DNA from: Phycisphaerales bacterium
GTDB taxonomy: Bacteria > Planctomycetota > Phycisphaerae > UBA1845 > UTPLA1
Length of the DNA stretch: 64,000 bases
NCBI GenBank assembly: GCA_022360095.1
Contig: JAKSDK010000527.1
Coordinates: forward strand, 1 to 64,000
Direction: 5' to 3'
The notes below the pieces were generated by a model that did not search any database, had not been told where the DNA came from, and saw only the letters and a list, made by a program, of their open reading frames with translations. A program made the translations under genes and the position numbers. Shown here piece by piece: positions 25,135 through 34,499 of this stretch (position 1 is the stretch's first letter; each line of letters begins with the position of its first letter).

Positions 25135-25908
25135 ATGGACGCCGTTCGACTGTTAATCGACCCCCCTCTTCCCGGCCCTTCCAACATGGCGCGCGATGAG
25201 GCACTGCTGGCAGCCCGCACGCCGGCGAGTCGGCAACCCGTCCTCCGTTTCTACGCGTGGTCGCCGCCGACGATTTCTCTTGGCTATTTTCAGGATTACG
25301 ACGACTATGAAAGGCTTCCTCCTCCACTGGGCACCCTCGACATCGTCCGCCGGACCACCGGCGGAGGGGCCATTCTGCATGATCTGGAAGTGACCTACTC
25401 CCTGACGATTCCCACCGAGCATCCGCTCGTCAAGGGGCGACCCAACCGGTTGTACGAACTCGCTCACGAAGCCGTGATCTCGGCCATTGGCCCCGAGGCC
25501 CGTGTGCTCGGCTGTGACAGTGAAGCCTGTGACACGTCCCGCCGACACGGTCCGTTCTTCTGCTTTGCCCGGCGACACGGCCTCGACGTCGTGATCGATG
25601 ATCCTACAAGCTCGGACGGCGTCTCCAAAATCGCCGGCTCTGCGCAACGTCGAACCCAGCAGGCCATCCTTCAACACGGCTCGATCATGCTGGACAGGCG
25701 TTATCCGCAACAGCCGACGGCGACGTGGTCAGATCTTTCGGATGAAATTGATTTCGACCAGGCGGTCGAGCGATTGGCGCCCGCGTTTGAACAAACACTT
25801 GGGATGAAACTCGGACACGGCGAATGGCGTGAAGACGAACTTGAAGCCGCAAAGACTTTTGAAGATCGCTATGCCGGAGACGCATGGACGATCCACCGTC
25901 AGCGGTAG
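25135..25908 (+). CDS. Lipoyl-pathway acyltransferase or ligase (LipM/LplA-like)
   Basis: The 257-residue protein belongs to the biotin/lipoate protein ligase superfamily that attaches octanoate or lipoate to carrier domains. It has RRTTGGGAILHD (72-83), KIAGSAQRR (165-173) and LQHGSIML (179-186). Cys143 in GPFFCFARRHGLDVV occupies the place of the catalytic Cys of LipM/LipL octanoyl transferases, so a transferase is more likely than an ATP-dependent LplA. A biotin ligase role is unlikely. It is preceded by the divergent GT4 gene and followed by a weak hairpin at 25922. Confidence 0.85.
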   Translation: MDAVRLLIDPPLPGPSNMARDEALLAARTPASRQPVLRFYAWSPPTISLGYFQDYDDYERLPPPLGTLDIVRRTTGGGAILHDLEVTYSLTIPTEHPLVKGRPNRLYELAHEAVISAIGPEARVLGCDSEACDTSRRHGPFFCFARRHGLDVVIDDPTSSDGVSKIAGSAQRRTQQAILQHGSIMLDRRYPQQPTATWSDLSDEIDFDQAVERLAPAFEQTLGMKLGHGEWREDELEAAKTFEDRYAGDAWTIHRQR

Positions 25909-25921
25909 CGATGTCGGATTA

Positions 25922-25956
25922 AGACCCTGGTCAGACATGCCCTGACCGAGGCTTTT
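25922..25956. terminator. Degenerate member of the GGTCAGG hairpin family
   Basis: AGACCCTGGTCAGACATGCCCTGACCGAGGCTTTTC is a mutated version of the efp/accC hairpins, with the CTGACC arm kept. It lies between convergent genes ending at 25908 and 25964. Confidence 0.6.
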
Positions 25957-25963
25957 CTTGCCG

Positions 25964-26422
25964 TTAAGTCGTGTTCGGCATCGCGCGAAGGAGCGCAGCA
26001 AGCGCGATGATGATCAGCGCGAGCAGAATATTGACTGTCATCCACCGTTTTCGGCGACGACGGATTCCCTCGAAGGCCGCCGCTCGACCGACCAGCGCGC
26101 TGCCCAGGAAAAACACGACGAATGCGAGAAGAATCTTTGCGCCCATGAGACCGTGGTAGAGTCCGTCCCCTTTGTGCTGTGGGATCTCGTTCAGAAGGTA
26201 GTTATAGAAACCCGAGACCAACAGCGCGGTCACGCTGATCATAAAAAGCATTGCAAAGCGTTTGCGAATCGCTTCGTGCAAGTCGGAACGAATCTCATCG
26301 GACAGGCCTCGCATCGCCGGGAGCAATGCAATCAAGGCAAAGACAGAACCGCCGACGGCCACGACGGCCCCACTGATGTGAAGCCATCGCATTAACACGC
26401 TCAGAACGTTGATATCGCCCAC
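25964..26422 (-). CDS. Four-span membrane protein, CopD-like
   Basis: The 152-residue protein starts with GTG at 26422. It has four predicted spans: about 6-30 (LMRWLHISGAVVAVGGSVFA), 55-76, 88-110 and 128-148. The first span contains RWLH-x-SG, and a His followed by a Gly-rich helix is typical of CopD/DUF2269-like proteins. No firm function can be given. It ends against the lipoyl-family gene. Confidence 0.65.
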   Translation of the reverse strand: MGDINVLSVLMRWLHISGAVVAVGGSVFALIALLPAMRGLSDEIRSDLHEAIRKRFAMLFMISVTALLVSGFYNYLLNEIPQHKGDGLYHGLMGAKILLAFVVFFLGSALVGRAAAFEGIRRRRKRWMTVNILLALIIIALAALLRAMPNTT

Positions 26423-26456
26423 GGTCCTATTCCCCTGCGATCAGTCACCGCATTTG

Positions 26457-27476
26457 CTAGTCAATCTGAGCCGCATAGGCGGCCAGTTCCTCGCGGAAGT
26501 CCCGCAACCTGATTCCAAACGTCTTTTCGACAGGCTCGATCCCGCACACCGAGTCTTCCTGAGACATCTGCACCTGACCTACATTGAACCGCATCATTCG
26601 CGGCAGGATTGGAAGCTTCATCACGGTCATGGCGGTCAGTTTCGCCGCCCACACGGGCTGGCTGATCATCGGCTTCCAGCGTTTTGCATCGGGGATCAAA
26701 TCACGACACGTGCGATAAAGCTCTTTCCAGGTCATCGCCTCCGGACCACCAAGCTCATACACCTGGCCGATCGTCTCCTGCATGCTCAGCGCGGCAATAA
26801 AACAGTGGGCCACGTCCTTGACGGAAACCGGCTGCAGCTTGTTCTGGCCGTCCCCGAAATAGGCGATCACGGGAATCGTCAGATCACACATGAACGCCTT
26901 CATGAGGCGCATGAATTCTCCCTCGGGCCCGTGAATGATGCTTGGCCGGAAGATGGTCCAATCCAGACCGCTGCCTCGCACGTAATTCTCGGCCGCCCAC
27001 TTGGTCCGGTGATATTCGCTGACGGCATTCGTCCGAGTCCCGAGCGCGGACATGTGCACATAGCGTTTGACGCCGGCTTGCTTGCAGGCATCAACGACCC
27101 TTTGTGTTCCTTCGAAATGAACTCGTTCGAACGTCTGCTTCTTCATCCGGTTTTCGGCGATAATGCCGACGAGATGGACCACGGCCTCGGCACCGTGTGC
27201 GGCCTGAGCCAGGGCGTCATCGTCAAAAAGATCGCCCGCGACCATCTCCAACCGATCGTCAGGAACCTCGGGCAGACCGGCCGTCAATTTGAGGCGATCG
27301 CGCACGAGGCAAACCGGCTTGTGCCCCCTGGCAATGAGTTCCCGCACGACCGCTCGACCGACGAATCCGGAGCCGCCGGTCACAAGCACGCGTGTCAGGA
27401 AAGGACGCTCCTCCGCCCCTTCCTGCGTTTTCTGTTCTGTCTGTACGTCCTGCTCTTCGGTCATCGCATTCGTCAT
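26457..27476 (-). CDS. NAD(P)-binding atypical SDR/NDUFA9-like epimerase
   Basis: The 339-residue protein has an acidic, Gln-rich start of about 28 residues, then the Rossmann entry VLVTGGSGFVGRAVVRELIARG with the atypical SDR glycine motif, AVVHLVGI, and YVHMSALGTRTNAVSEYHRTKWAAENYVRGSG, where the Y-x3-K pair is shifted to YHRTK. It matches complex-I NDUFA9-related or NmrA-like reductases. Substrate unknown. It lies 34 bases downstream of nothing on its own strand except the membrane gene at 25964-26422 (34-base gap), so both could be co-transcribed. Confidence 0.85.
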   Translation of the reverse strand: MTNAMTEEQDVQTEQKTQEGAEERPFLTRVLVTGGSGFVGRAVVRELIARGHKPVCLVRDRLKLTAGLPEVPDDRLEMVAGDLFDDDALAQAAHGAEAVVHLVGIIAENRMKKQTFERVHFEGTQRVVDACKQAGVKRYVHMSALGTRTNAVSEYHRTKWAAENYVRGSGLDWTIFRPSIIHGPEGEFMRLMKAFMCDLTIPVIAYFGDGQNKLQPVSVKDVAHCFIAALSMQETIGQVYELGGPEAMTWKELYRTCRDLIPDAKRWKPMISQPVWAAKLTAMTVMKLPILPRMMRFNVGQVQMSQEDSVCGIEPVEKTFGIRLRDFREELAAYAAQID

Positions 27477-27669
27477 TATCAGAAGCCGCCTGACGCCACG
27501 TCACATTGGAACGATTTTATCCAGCCCCGGATAATAGTCATCGGCCGAACGGGGGTAAACCCTAAAACAGCGGTGGCCCACGAAACGTCGCGGCGGCGAC
27601 GGCGGTGTGGTATAACTACGATGAAATAATTGAAACATTCGCGGGTCCCAGTTCACAGGGAGAACTTCG

Positions 27670-29220
27670 ATGCTTACGCCCTTTATGCCTGAATCATACG
27701 TCAACTTTGCGGAAGAGGGTCCCCGACAAAGGATGCTTGAGGCACTGGAGCTGGTCCGATCGCAACTGGGCCGTGACTATCCGTTGCGCATCGGCGGCCG
27801 AAAAGTCGACACTTCGGACAAGATCAAATCGATTAATCCGGCCAAGAACGACGAAATCATCGGCCATGTGGCCAAGGCCGGTTCGGACCAGGCCCTCCAG
27901 GCCATTTCAGCCGCGGACGAGGCCTTCAAACATTGGTCACGAGTCGATCCCGACGTACGCGCGCGCTACTTGATCAAGGCCGCAGCCATCCTTCGACGCC
28001 GCATTTACGAATTTAGTGCGTGGATGGTCTACGAGGAATCGAAATCGTGGATCGAGGCCTACGCAGACGCATGCGAGGCCGTTGACTTTCTCGAATTCTA
28101 CGGGCGCGAGATGATGCGCATGGGCGGTTCCCATCCCGTGACTCCGTTTGCCGGTGAGGAAAACGAAGTCCGCTACATTCCCCTCGGCGTCGGCGCAATC
28201 ATTCCACCGTGGAACTTCCCGCTTGCGATCATGGCGGGCATGACCACCGCCGCCGTGGTCACCGGCAATACCGTAATCCTCAAACCAGCCAGCACGGCGC
28301 CCGTCATCGCAGCGAAATTCGTTGAGGTCATGGAAGAGTGCATGTTGCCTCCCGGCGTGCTCAATTTCTGTCCCGGCTCCGGCAGTGAGATTGGCGATAC
28401 GCTGGTCGAGCATCCGCGAACACGCTTTGTCGCCTTTACGGGCTCGCGCGAGGTCGGCGTCGGCATCCATGAAAAAGCGGCAAGAGTTCAAAAGGACCAA
28501 ATCTGGCTCAAGCGCACCATCCTCGAAATGGGCGGCAAGGACTGCATCGTCGTCACGGACGCCGCGGACATCGAGGCCGCGGCGGAAGGCGCGGTCGCAT
28601 CGGCCTTCGGGTTTCAGGGACAAAAATGTTCCGCATGCAGCCGTCTCATCACCGACGCGAAGGTCCATGACCAACTCGTCGACAAAGTCGTCGAACGGGC
28701 GAAGAAACTCACCCTCGGCAACACCACCAGTTCAGAAAATCTCTACATGGGCGCCGTCATTGACCAGGCCGCCTATGACAAGATTCGCAGTTATGTCGAT
28801 ATCGGTAAACAGGAAGGAAACATGGTCCTCGGTGATACTCAGGTTCCCGCCGGCGGCTACTTTGTCCCGCCGACGATCTTCACCGGAATCAAACCGAACG
28901 CTCGACTCGCACAGGAAGAAATTTTCGGTCCCGTTCTCGCCGTCATCAAAGGCAACGGCATCAATGAACTGCTCGATATCGCCAACGGCACGGAATACGG
29001 CCTGACCGGCGCGATCTACAGCAACGACCGTGTCCACCTCGAACGCGCGCGTCACGAATTCCACGTCGGTAATTTGTATTTCAACCGCAAGTGCACCGGT
29101 GCGCTGGTGGACGTTCAGCCCTTCGGGGGCTTCAACATGTCCGGCACGGACAGCAAAGCCGGCGGACGTGATTATCTGCAACTTTTCATGCAAGCGAAGA
29201 GCGTCACCGAGCGGTGGTAA
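27670..29220 (+). CDS. rocA: L-glutamate gamma-semialdehyde (P5C) dehydrogenase
   Basis: The enzyme oxidises glutamate semialdehyde, the product of proline catabolism, to glutamate with NAD. The 516-residue protein matches stand-alone RocA/PruA-type enzymes. It shows VGAIIPPWNFPLAIMAGMT, GNTVILKPASTAPV, FTGSREVGVGIHEKAA (NAD loop), LEMGGKDCIVV with the general-base Glu, and FGFQGQKCSACSRLI with the catalytic Cys. GGAGAACTTCG precedes ATG 27670. No proline dehydrogenase gene lies next to it in this window. Confidence 0.93.
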   Translation: MLTPFMPESYVNFAEEGPRQRMLEALELVRSQLGRDYPLRIGGRKVDTSDKIKSINPAKNDEIIGHVAKAGSDQALQAISAADEAFKHWSRVDPDVRARYLIKAAAILRRRIYEFSAWMVYEESKSWIEAYADACEAVDFLEFYGREMMRMGGSHPVTPFAGEENEVRYIPLGVGAIIPPWNFPLAIMAGMTTAAVVTGNTVILKPASTAPVIAAKFVEVMEECMLPPGVLNFCPGSGSEIGDTLVEHPRTRFVAFTGSREVGVGIHEKAARVQKDQIWLKRTILEMGGKDCIVVTDAADIEAAAEGAVASAFGFQGQKCSACSRLITDAKVHDQLVDKVVERAKKLTLGNTTSSENLYMGAVIDQAAYDKIRSYVDIGKQEGNMVLGDTQVPAGGYFVPPTIFTGIKPNARLAQEEIFGPVLAVIKGNGINELLDIANGTEYGLTGAIYSNDRVHLERARHEFHVGNLYFNRKCTGALVDVQPFGGFNMSGTDSKAGGRDYLQLFMQAKSVTERW

Positions 29221-29410
29221 GAATGGCGTATTCCGTAAACAGGTCAGAATCGGATATACTTTAATCACGATACGAATGAGCCGCAGGACGTCCGCGCGGA
29301 CCGTTGTGAGACATTCCGCGTTTTGCGAGCCGACCCATCTCTAACACCTGGGGCTCTGCTTGGCCGGCGTGAACGACATCAGCGCGACCATGCCGACACC
29401 GAGAGTGACC

Positions 29411-30265
29411 ATGGAAACGACGAAAGTCCTCATCACCGGCGCAACCGGGCTCTTAGGCAACCCTACGGTCTCCACGTTCCGCCTTCAGAGACACATGGAC
29501 ACGCTCGGCCTCGGCCATCACGAGTTGGACATTACCGACGCCGATCACGTGAAGGCCAGGTTCGAGACTTTTCGCCCGGACCTCGTCGTCAACTGCGCCG
29601 CCTACACAAAAGTAGACGATTGCGAAGCAAATGAAACCCATGCCCGACGGGTCAACGGTGAGGGCGCGGGAAACGTGGCTCGGGCGGCTGCCGATTGTGG
29701 CGCTCGGCTGATCCATCTTTCGACCGATTATGTCTTCGACGGTGAGGCCACGAAGCCCTATCAGGAGGAATACCCGCCGAGTGACCCGCACAAGCTGTCC
29801 GCCTACGGCCGATCGAAACTGTTGGGCGAACAACTTGTCCGGCAGCATTACCCTGCCGCAATCATCGTCCGCTCATCCTGGCTCTTCGGCCCGGATGGTC
29901 CATGCTTTCCTCGGACGATCCTGGAGCGCGCTCGCAACGGCGATTCTCTGCGCGTCGTTAACGATCAAACCGGTTCCCCGACTTATGCGCCCGACCTCGC
30001 ACAGGCCCTCTGTGAGCTTGCCCAACATGACGCAAGCGGCATCTTTCACATTACGAATGCCGGCCAGTGCAGTTGGTACGACTTTGCCTGCGAGCTCCTC
30101 AAGCGCGCCAGACTCGACGTCCCAATCGAGCCGGTTTCGACGGATGCCTTTCCTCGCCCGGCAAAGCGGCCGATGTTCTCCGTCTTAGGAAATCGGAAGT
30201 ACCAGGAGGCAACCGGAATGGTGCTCTGCCGCTGGAACGAAACGCTGACCAAATACTTGTCGTAG
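29411..30265 (+). CDS. rmlD: dTDP-4-dehydrorhamnose reductase
   Basis: RmlD makes dTDP-L-rhamnose, used in surface polysaccharide. From the ATG at 29411 the protein has 284 residues, the usual length. It has VLITGATGLLG, VVNCAAYTKVDDCE, LIHLSTDYVFDG, the catalytic SAYGRSKLLGE (Y-x3-K) and IVRSSWLFGP, all family hallmarks. The upstream start at 29360 would add 17 unconserved residues. The two glycosyltransferases at 22.6-25.0 kb are plausible consumers of its product, an inference only. Confidence 0.92.
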   Translation: METTKVLITGATGLLGNPTVSTFRLQRHMDTLGLGHHELDITDADHVKARFETFRPDLVVNCAAYTKVDDCEANETHARRVNGEGAGNVARAAADCGARLIHLSTDYVFDGEATKPYQEEYPPSDPHKLSAYGRSKLLGEQLVRQHYPAAIIVRSSWLFGPDGPCFPRTILERARNGDSLRVVNDQTGSPTYAPDLAQALCELAQHDASGIFHITNAGQCSWYDFACELLKRARLDVPIEPVSTDAFPRPAKRPMFSVLGNRKYQEATGMVLCRWNETLTKYLS

Positions 30266-30269
30266 AATA

Positions 30270-31226
30270 CTATTTCCGTAGTCGAGCAAGATCGGCCTCC
30301 GCCGCGATAAACCCGAAACCCGGCCACAAATCACCGGACACGACGCGCTCAAACACCTTTTTCGCCTCGGCTTTGTCGCCCCGATACAAGTACCAGTTAC
30401 CAAGGCCGTAGCCCTGAGTCACGTCAACGACACCGTTCATGTCGCCATCAACAGACAGCTCGTCCGGTTTCAACAATCCCTTGTACATCAACACGCAACG
30501 GTGATAAGCGTGATTTTCGATGATCTCCATATCTTCTCGAATCGGTTTCAACAGGGCAGCGGCTTCCTTGTCACGGCGCAATCGACGCAGCGTCATGTAC
30601 ATCCAATGCGTGGTTGCCACGAGATTGTCGTCGTAGCGCCGCGAGTGCTTCATCGTTTCGCGATAGGCCGCCAGAGCACCTTCGAAATCGCCTTTCAGAT
30701 ATCTTGCGAGGCCAAGGTGATACCACACGTTGAATGCGGTCGTCGTCAACGGGATGTTCTTCACGTTCGGCATACCGTCCGGCTCGATTTCCTCGGGCCT
30801 TCCCGCAAGCAGAACAGCCGCCTTTTCGAGGTCTTCGATCGCCCTGTCGAATTGGCGGACGCTGATGTACCGGTGCCCGCGATGACGATAGAGCGGTGCA
30901 TGGTTCGGGTGTTTCTCCAGCGCGAGCGTGTAATAATGGATGGCGTCATTCATTCGCCAGAGATAGCCGAGCCTGCGACCCGGCCACACGATTTTTGAGA
31001 GATCCTTCGGCGACCCGTGAAAATCGATAATCGACTGCAAGAACGCTTGAGTCAGCTTCTTTTGGTCGCCCGAGGGCCTGGCATACAAAGGCCGGCCGAG
31101 GAGTGAAACCACTTCCGTTTCGAACCCGACGCCCGTTGCCCCTGTTTTCACCGACGAGTCCTGATTCGAAACACACCCGGACGCGGCGCCCCACAGCAAG
31201 CTTGTCGAAATGATGAGAAATCTCAT
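30270..31226 (-). CDS. TPR-repeat lipoprotein
   Basis: The 318-residue protein has a lipoprotein signal (MRFLIISTSLLWGAASGC, lipobox AASGC, mature Cys18). The body has tetratricopeptide-like pairs: RMNDAIHYYTLALEKHPNHA, LYRHRGHRYISVRQFDRAIE, WYHLGLARYLKGDFEGALAA and WYLYRGDKAEAKKVFERVVS. A role in protein-protein scaffolding at the membrane is usual for such repeats; partner unknown. It is followed five bases away by the convergent rmlD stop. Confidence 0.8.
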   Translation of the reverse strand: MRFLIISTSLLWGAASGCVSNQDSSVKTGATGVGFETEVVSLLGRPLYARPSGDQKKLTQAFLQSIIDFHGSPKDLSKIVWPGRRLGYLWRMNDAIHYYTLALEKHPNHAPLYRHRGHRYISVRQFDRAIEDLEKAAVLLAGRPEEIEPDGMPNVKNIPLTTTAFNVWYHLGLARYLKGDFEGALAAYRETMKHSRRYDDNLVATTHWMYMTLRRLRRDKEAAALLKPIREDMEIIENHAYHRCVLMYKGLLKPDELSVDGDMNGVVDVTQGYGLGNWYLYRGDKAEAKKVFERVVSGDLWPGFGFIAAEADLARLRK

Positions 31227-31265
31227 GGCATTCTCCCTTAGCCAACATCCGCGTTGCGATGCCGC

Positions 31266-31556
31266 TTAGTTCAAAAAGTAATGCAAGACAACCCACGCGG
31301 CCGGAACCAATACGAGCAAGGCGCCGATCCAGAACCGGTTCCACCGCATCTCGGACGGCGATCCTTTCAAGATCATGTCGGCGTCAAGCGTCTCGCCACA
31401 TTCCGGGCATCGTTCGCTGCTCAGCCCGGTGAGGTTATAGCCGCACATCAGACAATGCGGATCGTCTCCCTCTCCGCGCTTCCGTGCGGTGAACAGCAGC
31501 CAGCCGCCCGGCGACATGATGAACAACAGAAGCAGCAGTTGGGCATAATCAGGCAC
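31266..31556 (-). CDS. Small membrane protein with CGYNLTG zinc ribbon
   Basis: The 96-residue protein (GTG start) has an N-terminal membrane helix, a zinc ribbon CLMCGYNLTGLSSERCPECG (about 35-54) and a second membrane helix near the end. The CxxCGYxLxGL...CPECG module recurs in many planctomycete proteins and supports the taxonomic call. Function unknown. Confidence 0.75.
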   Translation of the reverse strand: MPDYAQLLLLLFIMSPGGWLLFTARKRGEGDDPHCLMCGYNLTGLSSERCPECGETLDADMILKGSPSEMRWNRFWIGALLVLVPAAWVVLHYFLN

Positions 31557-31755
31557 CGTTCAACCCGCCGTTTGAGCTGACGAATTAACCGACCAAATGT
31601 GATGCGGCTTACTTCCCATTTAACACCAAGATCGAAATACGATCACGAACTTTTGCATTCACTGGGCAATGTGAGATTGGCGAATAATACCCTTTGATCA
31701 ATGTTATTGGGCCTAATTCCATGAATTTTGGCAAGAAAAAAGGGTCTACGAGGCG

Positions 31756-31771
31756 TGGCACGGAAATTGTG
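31756..31771 (+). promoter_or_regulatory. Candidate sigma-54 promoter
   Basis: TGGCACG-GAAA-TTGTG matches the -24/-12 consensus TGGCACG-N4-TTGC except for the C of the -12 element, with correct spacing. It lies about 50 bases before the start of the ketoacyl synthase gene. The surrounding 31557-31821 region holds no other gene. Confidence 0.4.
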
Positions 31772-31821
31772 ACTAGGATCGATCCTGCCTTGCCCAGCTT
31801 TATCCTCGTCAAAGGAACTCC

Positions 31822-32937
31822 ATGTCGCTAAACCGAGTCAGAATTGTCGGAACAGGGAGCTACCTCCCCGGTTTGCCGGTCACCGGTGATCGTGTCGAAG
31901 CCGTGTTGGGGCCGATCACCGAAGCGCCGACCAAGGTCCAGAGCTTCATCCAAAATATGGGGCGGCGAGTCCTGGATCAGGGCGGCGTCCAAACCCGTCA
32001 TTTTGCAATCGACCCGGAAACCGAAAACATGACCCATTCGTTCAGCACACTGGCGCTCGAAGCCTCACGGCGTGCTCTCGAGATGGCCGGGTTAGAGTCC
32101 CAAGAGGTGGATCTTCTCATCATCGGCTGTCCTTCCTACGACCAGAGCACGCCACCGACGAGTGCCTTGCTCCAGGAGCAACTCGCCATACAAAACTGTG
32201 CGGAGTTGGAGATCCACTCCAACTGCACCGGTGTCGGCAAGGGAATGCAGATTGCCTACGACGCGCTGCGCTGCGGACGCTACAAAACCGCGCTGATCTG
32301 CTACAGCCAATTGTCATCCGTCTATTTGCGAAGCTGTTACTTCAATCAATCGAAAATCAACAAAGTCAACGCGGCCCTTCGTTGGATTCTCGCCGACGGC
32401 GCGGGCGCGGTCGTCCTGACAACGACCCACAACGGAACATGCCCGCACGAGGTGCTCGGAACGTATGTCGAATCCGTCGGCGCCGACCGGCCCGCCGGTA
32501 TGACCGCGGGCGGGGCCGTCGCCGATCTGGCCATGGCGAACCATCAGATCCCCGAACTCTACGAAGACGGACGACATCACCTCTGGCAGGACTTTACCGC
32601 GGTGAACGACCGTGCCGCTCCGCTGTTGCTCGAAGGCATCCTTCGCATGACCAAGAGTCTGAAGATCGACACGACGTCCGTGGACCATTACGTCGTCTCG
32701 ATCCCCACGCGAAAACTGTACGAACAACACATCCCCGAGTTTCTCGACAAGCTCGGCATCACGCCGGAAGAGATCAAGTTTCGCAGCGATAAGATCGGCT
32801 ATTGCGGTGGTGCCGCCACACTGATCCAGCTCGACCAGATGGTGCGCTCCGGAGAATTGCAGTCAGGAGAACTGGCCGTGGTCCATGCCGTCGAATCCAG
32901 CAAGTGGATGACCGCGGGCTTCGCCGTCCGATGGTGA
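31822..32937 (+). CDS. 3-oxoacyl-ACP synthase III-like protein lacking the catalytic His and Asn
   Basis: The 371-residue protein has the thiolase fold of FabH/KAS III: a first half with IVGTGSYLPG and TSALLQEQLAIQNCAEL, and the nucleophile Cys135 in IHSNCTGVGKGM. The second half does not keep the family's His (HQAN) or Asn (GNTSAAS): the corresponding segments read SIPTRKLYE (293-301) and GYCGGAATL (326-334). Decarboxylative condensation should then be impaired; homologues with such changes include acyltransferase-type and Claisen-type enzymes. AAGGA precedes the ATG. A single-gene unit, possibly driven by a sigma-54-like promoter. Confidence 0.85.
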   Translation: MSLNRVRIVGTGSYLPGLPVTGDRVEAVLGPITEAPTKVQSFIQNMGRRVLDQGGVQTRHFAIDPETENMTHSFSTLALEASRRALEMAGLESQEVDLLIIGCPSYDQSTPPTSALLQEQLAIQNCAELEIHSNCTGVGKGMQIAYDALRCGRYKTALICYSQLSSVYLRSCYFNQSKINKVNAALRWILADGAGAVVLTTTHNGTCPHEVLGTYVESVGADRPAGMTAGGAVADLAMANHQIPELYEDGRHHLWQDFTAVNDRAAPLLLEGILRMTKSLKIDTTSVDHYVVSIPTRKLYEQHIPEFLDKLGITPEEIKFRSDKIGYCGGAATLIQLDQMVRSGELQSGELAVVHAVESSKWMTAGFAVRW

Positions 32938-33957
32938 TTACCCGTGCAACTCCACGACGTTCTTGTCGGTCAGCACATGGGTCGCGTGGACCTGCTGGCC
33001 GTCATGAACGTCCCCGCCCCAGACCCGGGCGGACTTGAGGTTCTCCGCGATGTCCTTGTGAACGAGCATGGCCATGTCGTGCACCGAACTCCCGACCGGA
33101 AGGATGAACGGACTCTCCTTATCTGCCGGTTTACCCGGCCGCTTGGCGTAAACGCGGACGACATTCAGCAGCCTGAACAGCTCGGCCATCATCGCATCGA
33201 GCCCCTCGCCGGTCTGCGTCGAGATCGGCAACATCGCCAGATCCGTCTGCTCCAGCTCCTTCATCGTTTCGAAATTATCCCGGGCATCATCGGTATCGAG
33301 CTTGTTCGCAACGACCAATGTCCGCTTCGGCAGCGCGGCGGACTCCGCGTCGTCGAGATCATCCCCAAAGACCAGCTCCGGCTTCGAGACGGGACTGAGT
33401 TGATGGCTTCTGAGCAGTTCAATGCACTGCTCGAACTGATCCATTAGCTCAATCGCGGCAAGATCGACCACAAGCAAAACAGCATCGGCCGCCCGATACG
33501 CATTCATCATCCCCGGCTGCGGCTGGCCCTCCATGACCGGCGGCATATCGACAAGTTGAACCGGCACATCCTCATGATGGGCCATGCCGGGCACCGCGGC
33601 ATGCGTCGAAAAGGGAAACTCGGCAATCTCAACCTTGGCCTTGGTCAGCGCCCCGACGATCGAACTCTTGCCGACGTTTGGAGCGCCAAGAAGCAGCACC
33701 TGCCCTGCCCCCTGCTTGGCGACGTGAAACGGATCATGCCGTGCCTGTCCGCCGCCGCCCTTCTTGCCACCTCCCTGCATTTCATCCCGAGCCGCCTTGA
33801 GCTTCTGCTTGATCTGGACCTGAAGCTTCTCACTGGCCTTGTGCTTGGGCACGAGCCGCAGCATCTCCTCCAGTGCCGCCACCTTTTCCGACGCCGAAAC
33901 GGCGCTGCGGTACCGTTCCTCGGCCTTCTGATACATGGGGGATGCGTTGACAGCCAT
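32938..33957 (-). CDS. TGS-domain GTPase of the DRG/Obg-related family
   Basis: The 339-residue protein starts with a helical region (about 1-85) rich in Lys, then the G domain: G1 GAPNVGKSS (about 92-100), Walker-like G2 with FPFSTHAAVPGM, G3 VDMPPVM, and G4 ANKLDT. G3 reads DMPP in place of D-x-x-G. A C-terminal TGS domain follows (SPFILPVGSSVHDMAMLVH...VWGGDVHDGQQVHATHVL). Relatives bind the ribosome or RNA; the exact role is unknown. It converges on the KAS III-like gene with no spacer. Confidence 0.85.
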   Translation of the reverse strand: MAVNASPMYQKAEERYRSAVSASEKVAALEEMLRLVPKHKASEKLQVQIKQKLKAARDEMQGGGKKGGGGQARHDPFHVAKQGAGQVLLLGAPNVGKSSIVGALTKAKVEIAEFPFSTHAAVPGMAHHEDVPVQLVDMPPVMEGQPQPGMMNAYRAADAVLLVVDLAAIELMDQFEQCIELLRSHQLSPVSKPELVFGDDLDDAESAALPKRTLVVANKLDTDDARDNFETMKELEQTDLAMLPISTQTGEGLDAMMAELFRLLNVVRVYAKRPGKPADKESPFILPVGSSVHDMAMLVHKDIAENLKSARVWGGDVHDGQQVHATHVLTDKNVVELHG

Positions 33958-34043
33958 AACGTTTTCTCACACAGGTGTTCAGATCTGCATAGCATAACAC
34001 GAGATGGTGAACGCGTGGATGGGACACCCGTGCTGTCTACAGC

Positions 34044-34499
34044 TTAACGCTTGACCAGTTGAAACAGGACAATCGCTACCATCAAAATTACAACGATGAC
34101 TCTGGTCGTATTTGACATCGATTCGTCGCTAAGCACTCCGGCCAACAGGATGACCATAAGAAACCAGAAAGCGGCGGCCTTGTCCCTTCTTCCCTTGGTC
34201 GGAACGTTGGGACGGGAGTGATCGACTTTTCTGAAGTCTGCGAGTGGCGCTGACTCGGTTTCACGAAACCTTCGCGCCCGACGCTCAAGATCGCCGTCAT
34301 AAGCCGCCCGTCTTTCAGGATCGATCAACGCCTCGTAGGCCCGGACGATCTCGGCGAATTCCTGGCTTTCCAGCTTTCTCTCCTCTGGAGCACCGTGGCG
34401 AGCATCCGGATGTGTTCTCTTCGCTTTTCTCCGAAACGCCGACTTAATCTCGTCAAGCGATGCGTTTCGATCAATCCCAAGCCGTTCGTAATGGGTCAT
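34044..34499 (-). CDS. Membrane-anchored J-domain protein
   Basis: The 151-residue protein (from the ATG at 34499; an ATG three codons upstream is also possible) begins with a J domain, residues 1-65: THYERLGIDRNASLDEIKSA, the HPD tripeptide, and PERRAAYDGDL. A basic linker leads to two membrane spans at about 110-126 and 133-149. J domains stimulate Hsp70 ATPase activity; membrane anchoring implies a chaperone partner at the inner membrane. It follows the GTPase gene divergently by 86 bases of shared strand; no link is evident. Confidence 0.85.
   Translation of the reverse strand: MTHYERLGIDRNASLDEIKSAFRRKAKRTHPDARHGAPEERKLESQEFAEIVRAYEALIDPERRAAYDGDLERRARRFRETESAPLADFRKVDHSRPNVPTKGRRDKAAAFWFLMVILLAGVLSDESMSNTTRVIVVILMVAIVLFQLVKR

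Noticed and set aside
26409..27629. Long plus-strand open frame of about 400 codons
   Set aside because: It is antisense to the NDUFA9-like epimerase gene, whose Rossmann motifs are clear; the antisense frame has no recognisable motif.
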